Source: Roseateles sp. SL47 (lineage in GTDB: Bacteria > Pseudomonadota > Gammaproteobacteria > Burkholderiales > Burkholderiaceae_C). Taken from it: a stretch of 64,000 bases of DNA. The notes below the pieces were generated by a model. The model had not been told where the DNA came from. It saw nothing but the letters and a program-made list of their open reading frames with translations, and made no database searches. The stretch lies in contig NZ_CP113068.1 of the NCBI RefSeq assembly GCF_026625885.1, forward strand, positions 4,588,001 to 4,652,000. Reading direction: 5' to 3'. The first letter of the stretch is position 1, and each line of letters opens with the position of its first letter. Positions 39,497 to 47,842 of this stretch are shown here, piece after piece. Position numbers and translations under genes: made by a program.

Positions 39497-40174
39497 ATGA
39501 AACGAAACGCTTTTCCCCGTTCCCTGAAGGCCGAGGCATCCCGGCAAAAGGGCTACTCGCTGATCGAACTCTCGATTGCGCTGGCCATCATCTCCGTCGT
39601 CATCGTCGGCTCCCTGGTGGGGGTGCAACGCATCCTGGCCAACAACCGTGCCAACAACCTGCTGGCGGAAATTCCGCGCATCAATGCGGCATTGGTGGGC
39701 GCAGCGGTCAACAGCGGCGACTTCAGCCAGATCAACACCTTGCGGGCGGCCGCGCTGGGGGCGTTCTCGCCCACCACGGTCAAGTGGGATGCTTCCAACA
39801 CGAAGGTTGACGTCAGCAACGCCTTCGGCGGCAAGTTGTACATCCAGGGCAGCACGGCCAATTTTGATGGTGTCGATGGTGAAGACCGCGGCTACATCGT
39901 GGTGGCCACCGGCATCCCGAACGACATGTGCGCCACCGTGGTGAATGGTCTGGCCCCGCTGGCTCAAGTCATGTGGGTGACACCTGGCACCGCGAGCACC
40001 GGGTCAGGCTCGGGCGCAAGCACCAACTACGACACTCCGACGAACAACGCCAATCCAGGTGGCTTGGTCAAGGGTCCGTTGGCCAACGCCAGTGTTGACC
40101 TGACGAAACTGGCCGAAGAATGCCGCTCGGGCACGAGCAGCTCGCGCGAGATCCACGCCTTCGTCGCCATCTAA
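39497..40174 (+). CDS. pilS: Type IVb major pilin (PilS-like)
   Basis: The protein has 225 residues. The prepilin leader MKRNAFPRSLKAEASRQKG is cut before Tyr: KG|YSLIELSIALAIISVVIVG, with Glu5. Tyr at mature position 1, the 19-residue leader and a large C-terminal domain with one Cys pair (in NDMCATVV and EECRSG) match type IVb pilins such as PilS of plasmid R64. A Ser/Gly/Asn-rich loop (ASTGSGSGASTNYDTPTNNANPG) lies in the D-region, probably exposed on the filament. A ribosome site TAGGA precedes ATG 39497. It is the first gene of the operon and is followed by a hairpin that may lower downstream transcription, as expected for a major subunit. Confidence 0.85.
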   Translation: MKRNAFPRSLKAEASRQKGYSLIELSIALAIISVVIVGSLVGVQRILANNRANNLLAEIPRINAALVGAAVNSGDFSQINTLRAAALGAFSPTTVKWDASNTKVDVSNAFGGKLYIQGSTANFDGVDGEDRGYIVVATGIPNDMCATVVNGLAPLAQVMWVTPGTASTGSGSGASTNYDTPTNNANPGGLVKGPLANASVDLTKLAEECRSGTSSSREIHAFVAI

Positions 40175-40186
40175 GCCCCACCCAAT

Positions 40187-40228
40187 GCCCGGGCCCGCAT
40201 TGCGCGGCTCGGGCCTTGTTCCGTCTTT
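40187..40228 (+). terminator. Hairpin/attenuator between pilin and pilus-assembly genes
   Basis: GCCCGGGCC pairs with GGCTCGGGC (one G-U), with an inner CGC-ATT-GCG stem, followed by CTTGTTCCGTCTTT. It sits 13 bp after the pilin stop. A partial terminator here would give high pilin mRNA and lower expression of the assembly genes, a common pattern for major pilins. Confidence 0.6.
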
Positions 40229-40251
40229 AACGGCTTCCTCTACGGCTCGTC

Positions 40252-40815
40252 ATGAAAACACTCAGGCTGCTTCCGCTGTTCGTCCTGGGCCTGGTGGCCG
40301 GTGCCCAGGCCACAGCTGCGTCGCCCCCAACGGGCGCCTCACGCGCCGCCATGTCGTCTCCACCCACCGCGCCCGATCCCACGGCCAAAGTTTCGCGCCC
40401 CCCCATCTCCCCCCCTCCATCGGGCGGCGAGGTGTCCGGCTATGGTGAAGTCGAATGGGTCCGCACGCCCCGGGCTCAACCGCTGCCTGCACGCCCCGAG
40501 GGTGCCGATCAGGACAGCGTCCTGGCGAGCATGAGAGGCGAAGCCTCCTCTGAATGGACCGTGGAACTGTCCGACCACAGCTTCCGCCAGACCCTGCTGC
40601 GCTGGACCCGCATCGCCAACTGGCAACTGGTGTGGGAGGTGGATCGCGACTTCGCCATCGACGCGCAGGTCACCCTGAACGGCAACTTTCTGCAGGCCCT
40701 GGACCAGGCCATGACTTCACTGCGGGATACCGACTATCCGGTGCAAGCCCGCGTCAATCCTGACACCCGCGTGGTACGCGTGGTGCGCTACATGCTCGAC
40801 GGAGAACGGCGTTGA
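40252..40815 (+). CDS. TcpQ/PilL-like secretin-associated periplasmic protein
   Basis: The protein has 187 residues. A signal peptide (MKTLRLLPLFVLGLVAGAQATA) leads a Pro-rich spacer (about residues 25-95). The C-terminal TcpQ-type domain reads WTVELSDHSFRQTLLRWTRIANWQLVWEVDRDFAIDAQVTLNGNFLQALDQAM, close to the C-terminal domain of PilL in R64/PAPI-1 pili and TcpQ of the toxin-coregulated pilus. Such proteins bind and stabilise the secretin. It overlaps the secretin gene by TTGA, so the two products are made together. Confidence 0.8.
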   Translation: MKTLRLLPLFVLGLVAGAQATAASPPTGASRAAMSSPPTAPDPTAKVSRPPISPPPSGGEVSGYGEVEWVRTPRAQPLPARPEGADQDSVLASMRGEASSEWTVELSDHSFRQTLLRWTRIANWQLVWEVDRDFAIDAQVTLNGNFLQALDQAMTSLRDTDYPVQARVNPDTRVVRVVRYMLDGERR

Positions 40816-42566
40816 TCCGACCCCAACACACTGCCACAGCAGCCCCCCGAGTCCCTGCCATCATCCCGCGCGCCCTGGCCGGTGGGCCCGGGCGTCTGGC
40901 GCTGGCCCTGGGCTGCGTCCTTGCTTCGGGATGTGCGGTGCAGTCCGCCCACGTGGCCCAGCGAGACTACAGCAGCAACAAAGACCGTGCCGGCCAGTTC
41001 CAGGCGCAGGCACGTGAAGCTCAGCGCCTCCCCCCCATGGTGCAGGCCGACACCGTGCCCCGTTTCGCGCGGCACTCCATTCCCTTGCAACGCGCCGCCA
41101 CCTTACCCACCCACATCGGGCAGGTGACGCTGCGTTATCCCGGGCGTCACCCGCTGCCTACGGTGGCAGAGCTGATTTCCCGGTTGATTGACATTCCGGT
41201 CATCATGACGCCGGACGCGCTTTCAAACGCGGCGGACTACGCGCCCGGCGGCCTGGTGACCGCAGACGCCCCCTCCACCAGCGGCGCGACTTCCTCCCCA
41301 TCCCACCAGGCCATGGCCCAGCAGGCAGAGGCTGCCGGCGCGCTGGCCCTCGCCGTGCACCCCCGGGATCTGCAAAACACCCTGGAGCTGGACTATTCCG
41401 GCCCCTTGTCAGGCCTTTTGAATCAGGTGGCCACCCGGGCGGGTCTGCAGTGGGAATACAACGGCGGCAAGATCGTCTTCAGCCGCCTGGTCACCCGTTC
41501 CATCCTCGTCAAGGCCCTGCCCAACGGGCTCAAGACCAACGGCAGCTTCGACGTGTTCGGCGGCAGCAACAGCTCCGGTGCGGGTGGCGGCGCTGGCAGT
41601 TCCGGCGGATCCGGCAGCACGAGCAACGGCACCTTGACCATCGATTTCCAGACCGAAAGCGATTATTGGAGCGGTCTCAGGGAATCGCTCAAGGGCATGC
41701 TGTCTGCGCGCGCCAATTTGCAGGTGGACGCCCGGTCCGGCCTGGTCACCGTGACCGATGCCTTGAACAATGTCGAGCGGGTGGAAGCCTTCCTGCAAGA
41801 AGTCAACACCAGCCTGCTGCGCCAGGTGGTGCTGGAGGTGGAGGTGCTGCAGGTCAACCTCACCGACCAATTCAGCAATGGCATCAATTGGGAGGCCGTG
41901 CTCGGTAAGGTCAATGGCAACTCGCTGACCCTCACCAGCCCCCAAGGGCCCGGGGCGCTGTCGGGCAATACGCCCGGCTCCTTGTCCTTCCTGCTGGCCC
42001 CTTCCGCGTCGCGGCAATCCGCCAGCAAGCTGGTGGCCGACTCGCTGCAGGAATATGGCAAGGTGTCCACCGCGTATTCCAGCGTGGTCACCACCACCAA
42101 CCGCATGCCGGTGCCGGTGGGATCTTTGCAGACGCAGTCCTACGTTCGCCAGAGTACGGCGGCGGTCGTGAATGGCACCACCGGCGCCTCCACCGGGGGG
42201 TCGCTGGTACCCGGCTCGATCTCGACTGGCCTGGGTCTGATGATTCTCCCGGTCATCCTCGACTCCAACCGCGTGCTGCTGCAGACCGCCATGCAGGTCA
42301 GTGAACTGCGAGAAATCAAGGCATTTACCAGCGGCAGTGGCGCGACCGCGCAGTCCATCCAGTTGCCCAACACGGTGAGCTTCTCGTCACTGCAACGCAT
42401 CAGCGTCCCGGCGGGCCAAACCCTGGTGCTGGTGGGCTACGAACGCGAACAGGCACAACTGGACGACACCGATGTCATCCGCGGTCTGCTGCCCATCTCC
42501 AGGCGCGGGGGTCGGACCAAGCAGGGCACTGTCATCCTGATCACGCCCCGTCTCACCGATCGCTGA
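40812..42566 (+). CDS. pilN: Type IVb pilus secretin PilN (lipoprotein)
   Basis: The protein has 584 residues. A lipoprotein signal ends at LGCVLASGC, so Cys is lipidated and the ring goes to the outer membrane. N-domains (IGQVTLRYPGRHPLPTVAELISRLIDIPVIMTP) and a Gly/Ser-rich linker (GGSNSSGAGGGAGSSGGSGS) precede the secretin core: QVVLEVEVLQVNLTDQFSNGINWEAVLG, LQTQSYVRQSTAAVVNG, and the C-terminal VPAGQTLVLVGYEREQAQLDDTDVIRGL. This matches PilN of R64-type thin pili. The start is TTG at 40812, with GGAGAA five bases upstream, overlapping the previous stop (TTGA). Confidence 0.9.
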   Translation: MIRPQHTATAAPRVPAIIPRALAGGPGRLALALGCVLASGCAVQSAHVAQRDYSSNKDRAGQFQAQAREAQRLPPMVQADTVPRFARHSIPLQRAATLPTHIGQVTLRYPGRHPLPTVAELISRLIDIPVIMTPDALSNAADYAPGGLVTADAPSTSGATSSPSHQAMAQQAEAAGALALAVHPRDLQNTLELDYSGPLSGLLNQVATRAGLQWEYNGGKIVFSRLVTRSILVKALPNGLKTNGSFDVFGGSNSSGAGGGAGSSGGSGSTSNGTLTIDFQTESDYWSGLRESLKGMLSARANLQVDARSGLVTVTDALNNVERVEAFLQEVNTSLLRQVVLEVEVLQVNLTDQFSNGINWEAVLGKVNGNSLTLTSPQGPGALSGNTPGSLSFLLAPSASRQSASKLVADSLQEYGKVSTAYSSVVTTTNRMPVPVGSLQTQSYVRQSTAAVVNGTTGASTGGSLVPGSISTGLGLMILPVILDSNRVLLQTAMQVSELREIKAFTSGSGATAQSIQLPNTVSFSSLQRISVPAGQTLVLVGYEREQAQLDDTDVIRGLLPISRRGGRTKQGTVILITPRLTDR

Positions 42567-42579
42567 AGGGGAAGTTGTC

Positions 42580-44028
42580 ATGTCATCCATCCCTGGTTCC
42601 GGCTCCGCTGGCGCCTTCGGCCCCGGTGGCGGCCTCGACTTCTCCAGTGGCGACGCCTCGGGAGGCGCTCCCAACGCCGTGGCCAAAAGCTGCGTCATTG
42701 CGGGCACCCGTGTGATCTTTGAGCTGGAGTGGAGCCCCATCCAGGATCGGAGCGCGCCAGAAGCGGAATTCCAACGTGCCCGCAAGCTGGGTTACACCTT
42801 TGCCACGATGCTCCCGGACAAGAGCCTGGTGGGGCTGGCGCGTGGCTTGCAGCCGGGCCCTGGCCGCCCACATGCCGCCGTGGTCATGCTGATCGAACGC
42901 TTCTCCTCCGGTGGGGCAGAAGCCATCCTGCTCTCCGCCGGCAACCGGGTGGCGTTCATCGGTCTGATGGACCGTCGCCCGGTGCCGGGCTTTGACCGGC
43001 TGGTCAACGGGCTGGAAGCCGCCCTGGCCTTGCTCAAGGAGTTTCGGGACATTCACATCGACCAGGATGTGCGGGTGGCCACCGACCTGCGTGATGTGAT
43101 TCCCAACGGGGAAATGCTGCAGGTGCAAACCATCTTCGACATGCCAGAAAGCGGTTCGCTGGTACGTCCGTTGGTCAATCGCACGCTGCGTCGAACCGTT
43201 GTGGCGGGAGGACTCACCGCGCTACTGGTGGGATCGTCACTGGGCTACTTCCTCTGGGAGCAACACCAGACCCGGAAGGCCGCCGAGGAAGCAGCGCGGC
43301 TGGCTGCAGAAAACGATCCGAACCGGCTCTATGAAAAGGCCATTGCGCACATGCTGGCTCAGGCGGGCGTCCCCGGCAATGCGGTGCTGGACCGCTGGCG
43401 CACCTTGCTGAACCGCCTCCCGCTCAGCCGCGAAGGGTGGGCGTTGCAGCGCTTTCAATGCAGTCAGAACACGCGCGACTGCCAGGCCACCTGGAGCCGA
43501 AACTTCGGCAATTTCCACGACTTTCTCACCGAGCCCCCCACCGACAGTCGCTTTCCAAGGGTCACTCCCACCCCCAACAACGACCTGCTGGGTGCCGCCA
43601 TCACCACCCACCATCCCTGGGATGAACCAGAGCTGGACGGTCATGCAGCGGCTTCGTCATCAGCAGCGGCTTCCGCACCGCCAGCCGCACGCTTGGCCAC
43701 CTTGTCGCGGCGGGCCTTGCCGCTGGCCGATACGGCGACGCAGCAATGGGGAAGCCGATTGCAGGATGTGGCGCTGGTGGCGGGCAATGCCCAGGCCACC
43801 TCGCTCAAACCTTCCCGGCTCTTTGGCCCCTCCACAGTCACCGACTTGCAGGCGCTGAAGCAGCCCGTCGTCCAACTCGAGTGGCAGGTGACGGATGGTC
43901 TGTGGTCCCTGCCCTCGATCGACCTGCCGCCCTCGGCTGTTCCTGAATCGCTGACGGTGCAACTCAACGCCAGCCAGATCACCTACACCCTTACCGGACG
44001 CGTTTATGCAAAAGGCAAACTTTATTGA
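42580..44028 (+). CDS. pilO: Type IVb pilus accessory protein PilO2
   Basis: The protein has 482 residues. A cytosolic N-terminal half (actin-like/PilM-PilL type fold suggested by AVVMLIERFSSGGAEAILLSAGNRVAFIGLMDRRPVPGFDRL) is followed by one transmembrane helix (VVAGGLTALLVGSSLGYFLW, about residues 207-226). A periplasmic C-terminal domain follows, with an Ala/Ser-rich patch and VVQLEWQVTDGLWSLPS. This is the layout of PilO2-family proteins that couple the cytosolic ATPase to periplasmic parts in conjugation-type pili. ATG 42580 follows GAAGGGGAAG. It overlaps pilP by 23 bp. Confidence 0.83.
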   Translation: MSSIPGSGSAGAFGPGGGLDFSSGDASGGAPNAVAKSCVIAGTRVIFELEWSPIQDRSAPEAEFQRARKLGYTFATMLPDKSLVGLARGLQPGPGRPHAAVVMLIERFSSGGAEAILLSAGNRVAFIGLMDRRPVPGFDRLVNGLEAALALLKEFRDIHIDQDVRVATDLRDVIPNGEMLQVQTIFDMPESGSLVRPLVNRTLRRTVVAGGLTALLVGSSLGYFLWEQHQTRKAAEEAARLAAENDPNRLYEKAIAHMLAQAGVPGNAVLDRWRTLLNRLPLSREGWALQRFQCSQNTRDCQATWSRNFGNFHDFLTEPPTDSRFPRVTPTPNNDLLGAAITTHHPWDEPELDGHAAASSSAAASAPPAARLATLSRRALPLADTATQQWGSRLQDVALVAGNAQATSLKPSRLFGPSTVTDLQALKQPVVQLEWQVTDGLWSLPSIDLPPSAVPESLTVQLNASQITYTLTGRVYAKGKLY

Positions 44029-44848
44029 AATTCCGCATGGCCAGCCTTCGTTTCACGCCCACGTGGGCTGCGGCAACGGTGGCATGAGTGGCAGCAGGAG
44101 TCGCCGTACGGACGGCCGCATCACCCATGCCGCGCCTCGCGGCGCGATCGCCAGCCTGCTGGGCAGGCGCCGGGTGTGCAGCGTCGCCTCTTTCGCCGTC
44201 GCCGCCTCTTTCACAGTCGCCGCCTCGTTCGCCGTCTCTGTAGCCGCCGTCACCCCCGCCTGGGCCGCCGAGGATGACCACAGTGCAGCCGCATCGTCCA
44301 TGCAACAGATCATCGAGGCCGCACGGCGCAAAAAGGCGCAAGAGTTGGACACCGCCGCCCGCCGGCTGCTGGGCACGGACGCCATCCCCGCCGCGCCCAG
44401 CCCGGTGCCGCTCCCGCAGATGCCGCCCCCTTCGGCCCACGAATCCAAAACCGAAGAGATCCCACGGGTGTGGTCCCTCACCGGCGTGGGCCAACGGCTG
44501 GAAGCGGAGCTCTATTACCAAGGCCGCATCCACCGGGTGTCACTGTCGTCCGCCCCCTCGCCGCAAGTCGGCCCCTGGCGAGTACGGTCCATCACCCCCA
44601 CCGGTGTCACGGTCCAGCTCAACACCTCTGCACAGGGCAAGGGGCGGGCGCCTGCCTCCATGGTGCTCCCTCCCCCTGCCCGAGGCAGCACCCTCTCCGG
44701 CTACCCATTTCAACCAGGCGCCCCAGGGGCCGTTGGCGGGCCCTTGAGTCTTTCGCCGGGAAGTTCCGCCCTGCCGCCTTCCGCGTTCCGCGCCAGCCAA
44801 TTGCCGCTGGAGGCGCCCGTCGCCCTGGCATCCCAACAAGGGCGGTGA
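44006..44848 (+). CDS. pilP: Type IVb pilus biogenesis protein PilP
   Basis: The protein has up to 280 residues. A late hydrophobic segment (VASFAVAASFTVAASFAVSVAAVTPAWAA, about residues 52-80) is the export signal; the true start may therefore be the ATG at 44087 rather than 44006. The conserved PilP part reads IIEAARRKKAQELDTAARRLL, then EIPRVWSLTGVGQRLEAELYYQGRIHRVSLSS, WRVRSITPTGVTVQLNT, a compact beta domain. The tail is Pro/Gly/Ser-rich. PilP acts in the periplasm with PilO2 and the secretin. ATG 44006 overlaps pilO by 23 bp; pilQ starts 1 bp after its stop. Confidence 0.78.
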   Translation: MQKANFIEIPHGQPSFHAHVGCGNGGMSGSRSRRTDGRITHAAPRGAIASLLGRRRVCSVASFAVAASFTVAASFAVSVAAVTPAWAAEDDHSAAASSMQQIIEAARRKKAQELDTAARRLLGTDAIPAAPSPVPLPQMPPPSAHESKTEEIPRVWSLTGVGQRLEAELYYQGRIHRVSLSSAPSPQVGPWRVRSITPTGVTVQLNTSAQGKGRAPASMVLPPPARGSTLSGYPFQPGAPGAVGGPLSLSPGSSALPPSAFRASQLPLEAPVALASQQGR

Positions 44849-44849
44849 C

Positions 44850-46751
44850 ATGACAACGCCGGTGTCCGATTCGGATGCACTTCCGCGGGCAGTACCGCTG
44901 GTGCCGCAAGTCCCGCGCGTACCGCAAGTGCCGCACGTACCGCGCGGAGACTCAGCTCCTGCTCCGCCTGCCACCGCAAGCGCACCACCATCCGACGTCC
45001 CGACCGCCACGGCCGCCGCATCCATTGGCGCGGCCGGCAGCGCATTGCCTGCGGCAGGCCCGTCCCGCCACATCACCGACTACGCCCAGTTGCCGCCTTA
45101 CGACCGGGTGCTGTCGGTGGTGTCTGACAACGTCATGGCCGGCAGGGAGGAGCGCCAGGTGCGCGTCTCCCGCGACAAGGAAAGCCGCCTGATGGCACTG
45201 GCCCTGCCCGCCCAGCGCTTTCTTGTGCTCTCCACTGAAGAGGAACTCCGCAGCCCGGACTGGTACCACGTGGTGCAGGCCGGCAAGCGGCTCGGTTTCG
45301 AATTCACCGGCTTCTACACCGCCCCGCCGGAGATCTTCGAGCTGATTTCCTACCGCACCCAGCGGCGGGACGTCGGTGGCGAGACCGAGAGCGAAAGCGC
45401 CCGGGCCATCGAGACCATGGTGGCCAACTCATCGCCGCTGGAGTGGTTTCGCACCATCGTCCACCGCTGCGTGATTGCCGGCGCAAGTGATCTGCACCTG
45501 GAACTGCGCGGGGATATCGGCCGGGCGCGGGTTCGGCTGGACGGCCTGATGCGCACCCTCGGCAGCTTCCCGGCCCGTATCGTGATGGATGGCATCTCTG
45601 CCGCCTACACCGTGCTGGCCGAGGAAAACTCTCGCAGCGAAGTGGCCTTCAACGGCGGCGTTCCGCAGGGTGCCATGATCCCGCTGGACCTGCCGGACAT
45701 GCGGCTGACCCTGCGTTATCAGAGCCATCCGGCCGTTGGTGGCATGGACGTGGTGATGCGCATCCTGCGCTCCAACAATGCCGCCCATCTGCAGCAACTG
45801 ACCCTGGACCGTCTGGGTTACACCCCCTGGCAGGTGGAGCGACTGCATGACGCCCTGAGTTCCTCCTGGGGCGGGATCTTCGTTGCCGGCATCACCGGCT
45901 CCGGCAAGACCACCACGCTCAACACCATGCTGGCCTACCTGGCTCGCGAAGGCACACGCAAGCTGATCACCATCGAAGACCCGGTGGAGTACGAGTTGGC
46001 CGGCGCATCCCATCTCTCCATCCAGCGGGGTTCGCTGATGCCAGAAGCCGGTGCCAACCCCTTCCACGGCGCCATGCTGTCCTTTCTGCGCATGGACCCG
46101 GACGTGGGCCTGTTCGGCGAGATCCGCGATTCGCTGTCCGCCAACATGGCCCAGGTCGCCATCCAGACCGGGCACAAAATCCTCTCGACCGTGCATGCGA
46201 CCTCTGCCCTGGGCGTGATCAGCCGCTTGAATTCCCACATCGTGGGCCTTCAGCGGGACGACCTCTGCAGCCCGGAGTTCATTTCCGCCTTGGTCTATCA
46301 GGTCCTGGTGCCCCTCAATTGTGAGCACTGCAAGGTGGCGGCCCGTGAGGTGATGTCGGCGGAAGCACTGGCGGTGTACCAGCAAGGTTTCGGGATCGCG
46401 CCCGACCAGATTTTTTGCGCCAGCGACACCGGCTGCCCGCACTGCCGCAAACCGCTCATCGACTACAGCACCGGCCAACGCAACGGTACCCGCGGCATGA
46501 AGGTGGGTGCAGAGGTCATCGTGCCCGACCTGCGCTTGCTGGAACTGCTGCACCAACGGCGAGACCTTGACGCCAAGCGCTACTGGCGCAGCCGGCAGGT
46601 GACTCCCTTTACCGACCCCGACATGGACGGCAAGGAAGCCTGGGGGCATGTGCTCTATGACATTTCTCAAGGCCGCGTCGATCCCTTCTATTTCGAACGA
46701 ACCTTTGGCCGGGCATCCCTACTGGCCAAGTCCTTGCTCCAAGATCATTGA
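44850..46751 (+). CDS. pilQ: Type IVb pilus assembly ATPase PilQ (GspE family)
   Basis: The protein has 633 residues. The GspE/VirB11-type ATPase has Walker [12 protein letters not shown] at residues 347-354, an Asp box (TIEDPVEYELAGASHLSIQ), Walker B (MRMDPDVGLFGEIRD) and a His box (GHKILSTVHATSALG). A C-terminal zinc-type Cys cluster is present (CEHCKVAARE and CPHCRKP). The first 75 residues are Pro/Val/Ala-rich with a repeated VPQVPRVPQVPHVPR stretch of low complexity. The protein powers pilin assembly. This PilQ (R64 naming) is not the secretin PilQ of type IVa pili. It overlaps or abuts pilR. Confidence 0.9.
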   Translation: MTTPVSDSDALPRAVPLVPQVPRVPQVPHVPRGDSAPAPPATASAPPSDVPTATAAASIGAAGSALPAAGPSRHITDYAQLPPYDRVLSVVSDNVMAGREERQVRVSRDKESRLMALALPAQRFLVLSTEEELRSPDWYHVVQAGKRLGFEFTGFYTAPPEIFELISYRTQRRDVGGETESESARAIETMVANSSPLEWFRTIVHRCVIAGASDLHLELRGDIGRARVRLDGLMRTLGSFPARIVMDGISAAYTVLAEENSRSEVAFNGGVPQGAMIPLDLPDMRLTLRYQSHPAVGGMDVVMRILRSNNAAHLQQLTLDRLGYTPWQVERLHDALSSSWGGIFVAGITGSGKTTTLNTMLAYLAREGTRKLITIEDPVEYELAGASHLSIQRGSLMPEAGANPFHGAMLSFLRMDPDVGLFGEIRDSLSANMAQVAIQTGHKILSTVHATSALGVISRLNSHIVGLQRDDLCSPEFISALVYQVLVPLNCEHCKVAAREVMSAEALAVYQQGFGIAPDQIFCASDTGCPHCRKPLIDYSTGQRNGTRGMKVGAEVIVPDLRLLELLHQRRDLDAKRYWRSRQVTPFTDPDMDGKEAWGHVLYDISQGRVDPFYFERTFGRASLLAKSLLQDH

Positions 46752-46759
46752 TCGCCTCC

Positions 46760-47842
46760 ATGCAGATACTCGACTGGATCCTCTTCCACACGGCAGCTCG
46801 CCGCCTGAAGCAACGGCGCGCCGACTTCTATTACGACCTGGCGAGCGCACTGGAAGACAAGGTGCCTCTGTTCACCATCCTGCGCAAATACGAAGCGCGC
46901 AGCCGCGGCCGCTCGCGGGGGGACGCCCTGCTTTTCCGGCACATGCTGCGTGAGGCCATGGGCGGTTCGCTGTCGCAGGCCTTGATCGGTGTGGTGCCCA
47001 CGACGGAGCTGATCCTCATCGATGCCATCCAGGGCAGCGGAGACGCCGGCTTGTCACGGGGCTTGTACTTCCTCTCCGAAACGGTGGAGAAGGTCGACCG
47101 CATGTTCCGCACGGTCCGCAAGGCGGTGGTGTACCCCATCATCCTGATGGTCTTGTTTGCAGGCCTGTTGACGGGCTTCTCGCTATTTGCCGTGCCCATC
47201 CTGGCGGACCTGCTCCCGCCGGAGCGATGGCCAGCGCTGGGCAAGGTGCTGTATGCAGTTTCCTACGCCGTGAGTCACTACGGCATCCTGATGGCGCTGG
47301 CGCTCGTGGCCGGCCTGGTGGCGTTCGCACTCTCACTCTCCCGTTGGCAGGGGCATGTGCGGCGACGGCTGGACAAATGGGCCCCCTACAGTCTTTACCG
47401 GGACTTCGCAGGGGCCATGTTGATCGTCTCAATCTCCTCACTGATGCGCGCCGGGGTGTCCTTGCGCTCCTCGTTGGAACGGGCCGCGCGCTTCAGTTCC
47501 CCCTGGATGCGCTGGCACCTGCGCGAGATCCTGGCCCGCTTGTCGTCAGAGCAGTCCACCCAGTTCGGTCAGGCCTTCTCCACCGGTGTGCTGAACGGCT
47601 CGCTGGAAGACCGCGTACAGGATGCATCGGAACGACGGGACCCGATTGCGGCCTTCGTCAAGATTGGTGTGGGCTCGATCGACCGCATTGAGCGCAGCAT
47701 TCAGGAATCCGCCAGCCGCATGAATACCACGCTGATGGCCATGGCTGGCATTACGCTGGCCGGCATGATGGCCGGCTTTTTTGCCACCGCGTTCGAGATG
47801 CAGACCGGCATCCAGGCCCCGCCCACGGTGCAGTCACCATGA
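46760..47842 (+). CDS. pilR: Inner-membrane platform protein PilR (GspF family)
   Basis: The protein has about 360 residues. It has the GspF/PilC double-domain layout: AMGGSLSQALIGVVPTTELILIDAIQGSGDAGLSRGL, then three transmembrane helices (VYPIILMVLFAGLLTGFSLFAVP, about residues 122-145; YGILMALALVAGLVAFALSLS; and MNTTLMAMAGITLAGMMAGFFATAF near the C-terminus). It forms the platform on which PilQ drives pilin extraction. ATG 46760 is used. A TTG at 46748 would overlap the pilQ stop (TTGA) and add four residues; neither has a strong ribosome site. Confidence 0.87.
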   Translation: MQILDWILFHTAARRLKQRRADFYYDLASALEDKVPLFTILRKYEARSRGRSRGDALLFRHMLREAMGGSLSQALIGVVPTTELILIDAIQGSGDAGLSRGLYFLSETVEKVDRMFRTVRKAVVYPIILMVLFAGLLTGFSLFAVPILADLLPPERWPALGKVLYAVSYAVSHYGILMALALVAGLVAFALSLSRWQGHVRRRLDKWAPYSLYRDFAGAMLIVSISSLMRAGVSLRSSLERAARFSSPWMRWHLREILARLSSEQSTQFGQAFSTGVLNGSLEDRVQDASERRDPIAAFVKIGVGSIDRIERSIQESASRMNTTLMAMAGITLAGMMAGFFATAFEMQTGIQAPPTVQSP

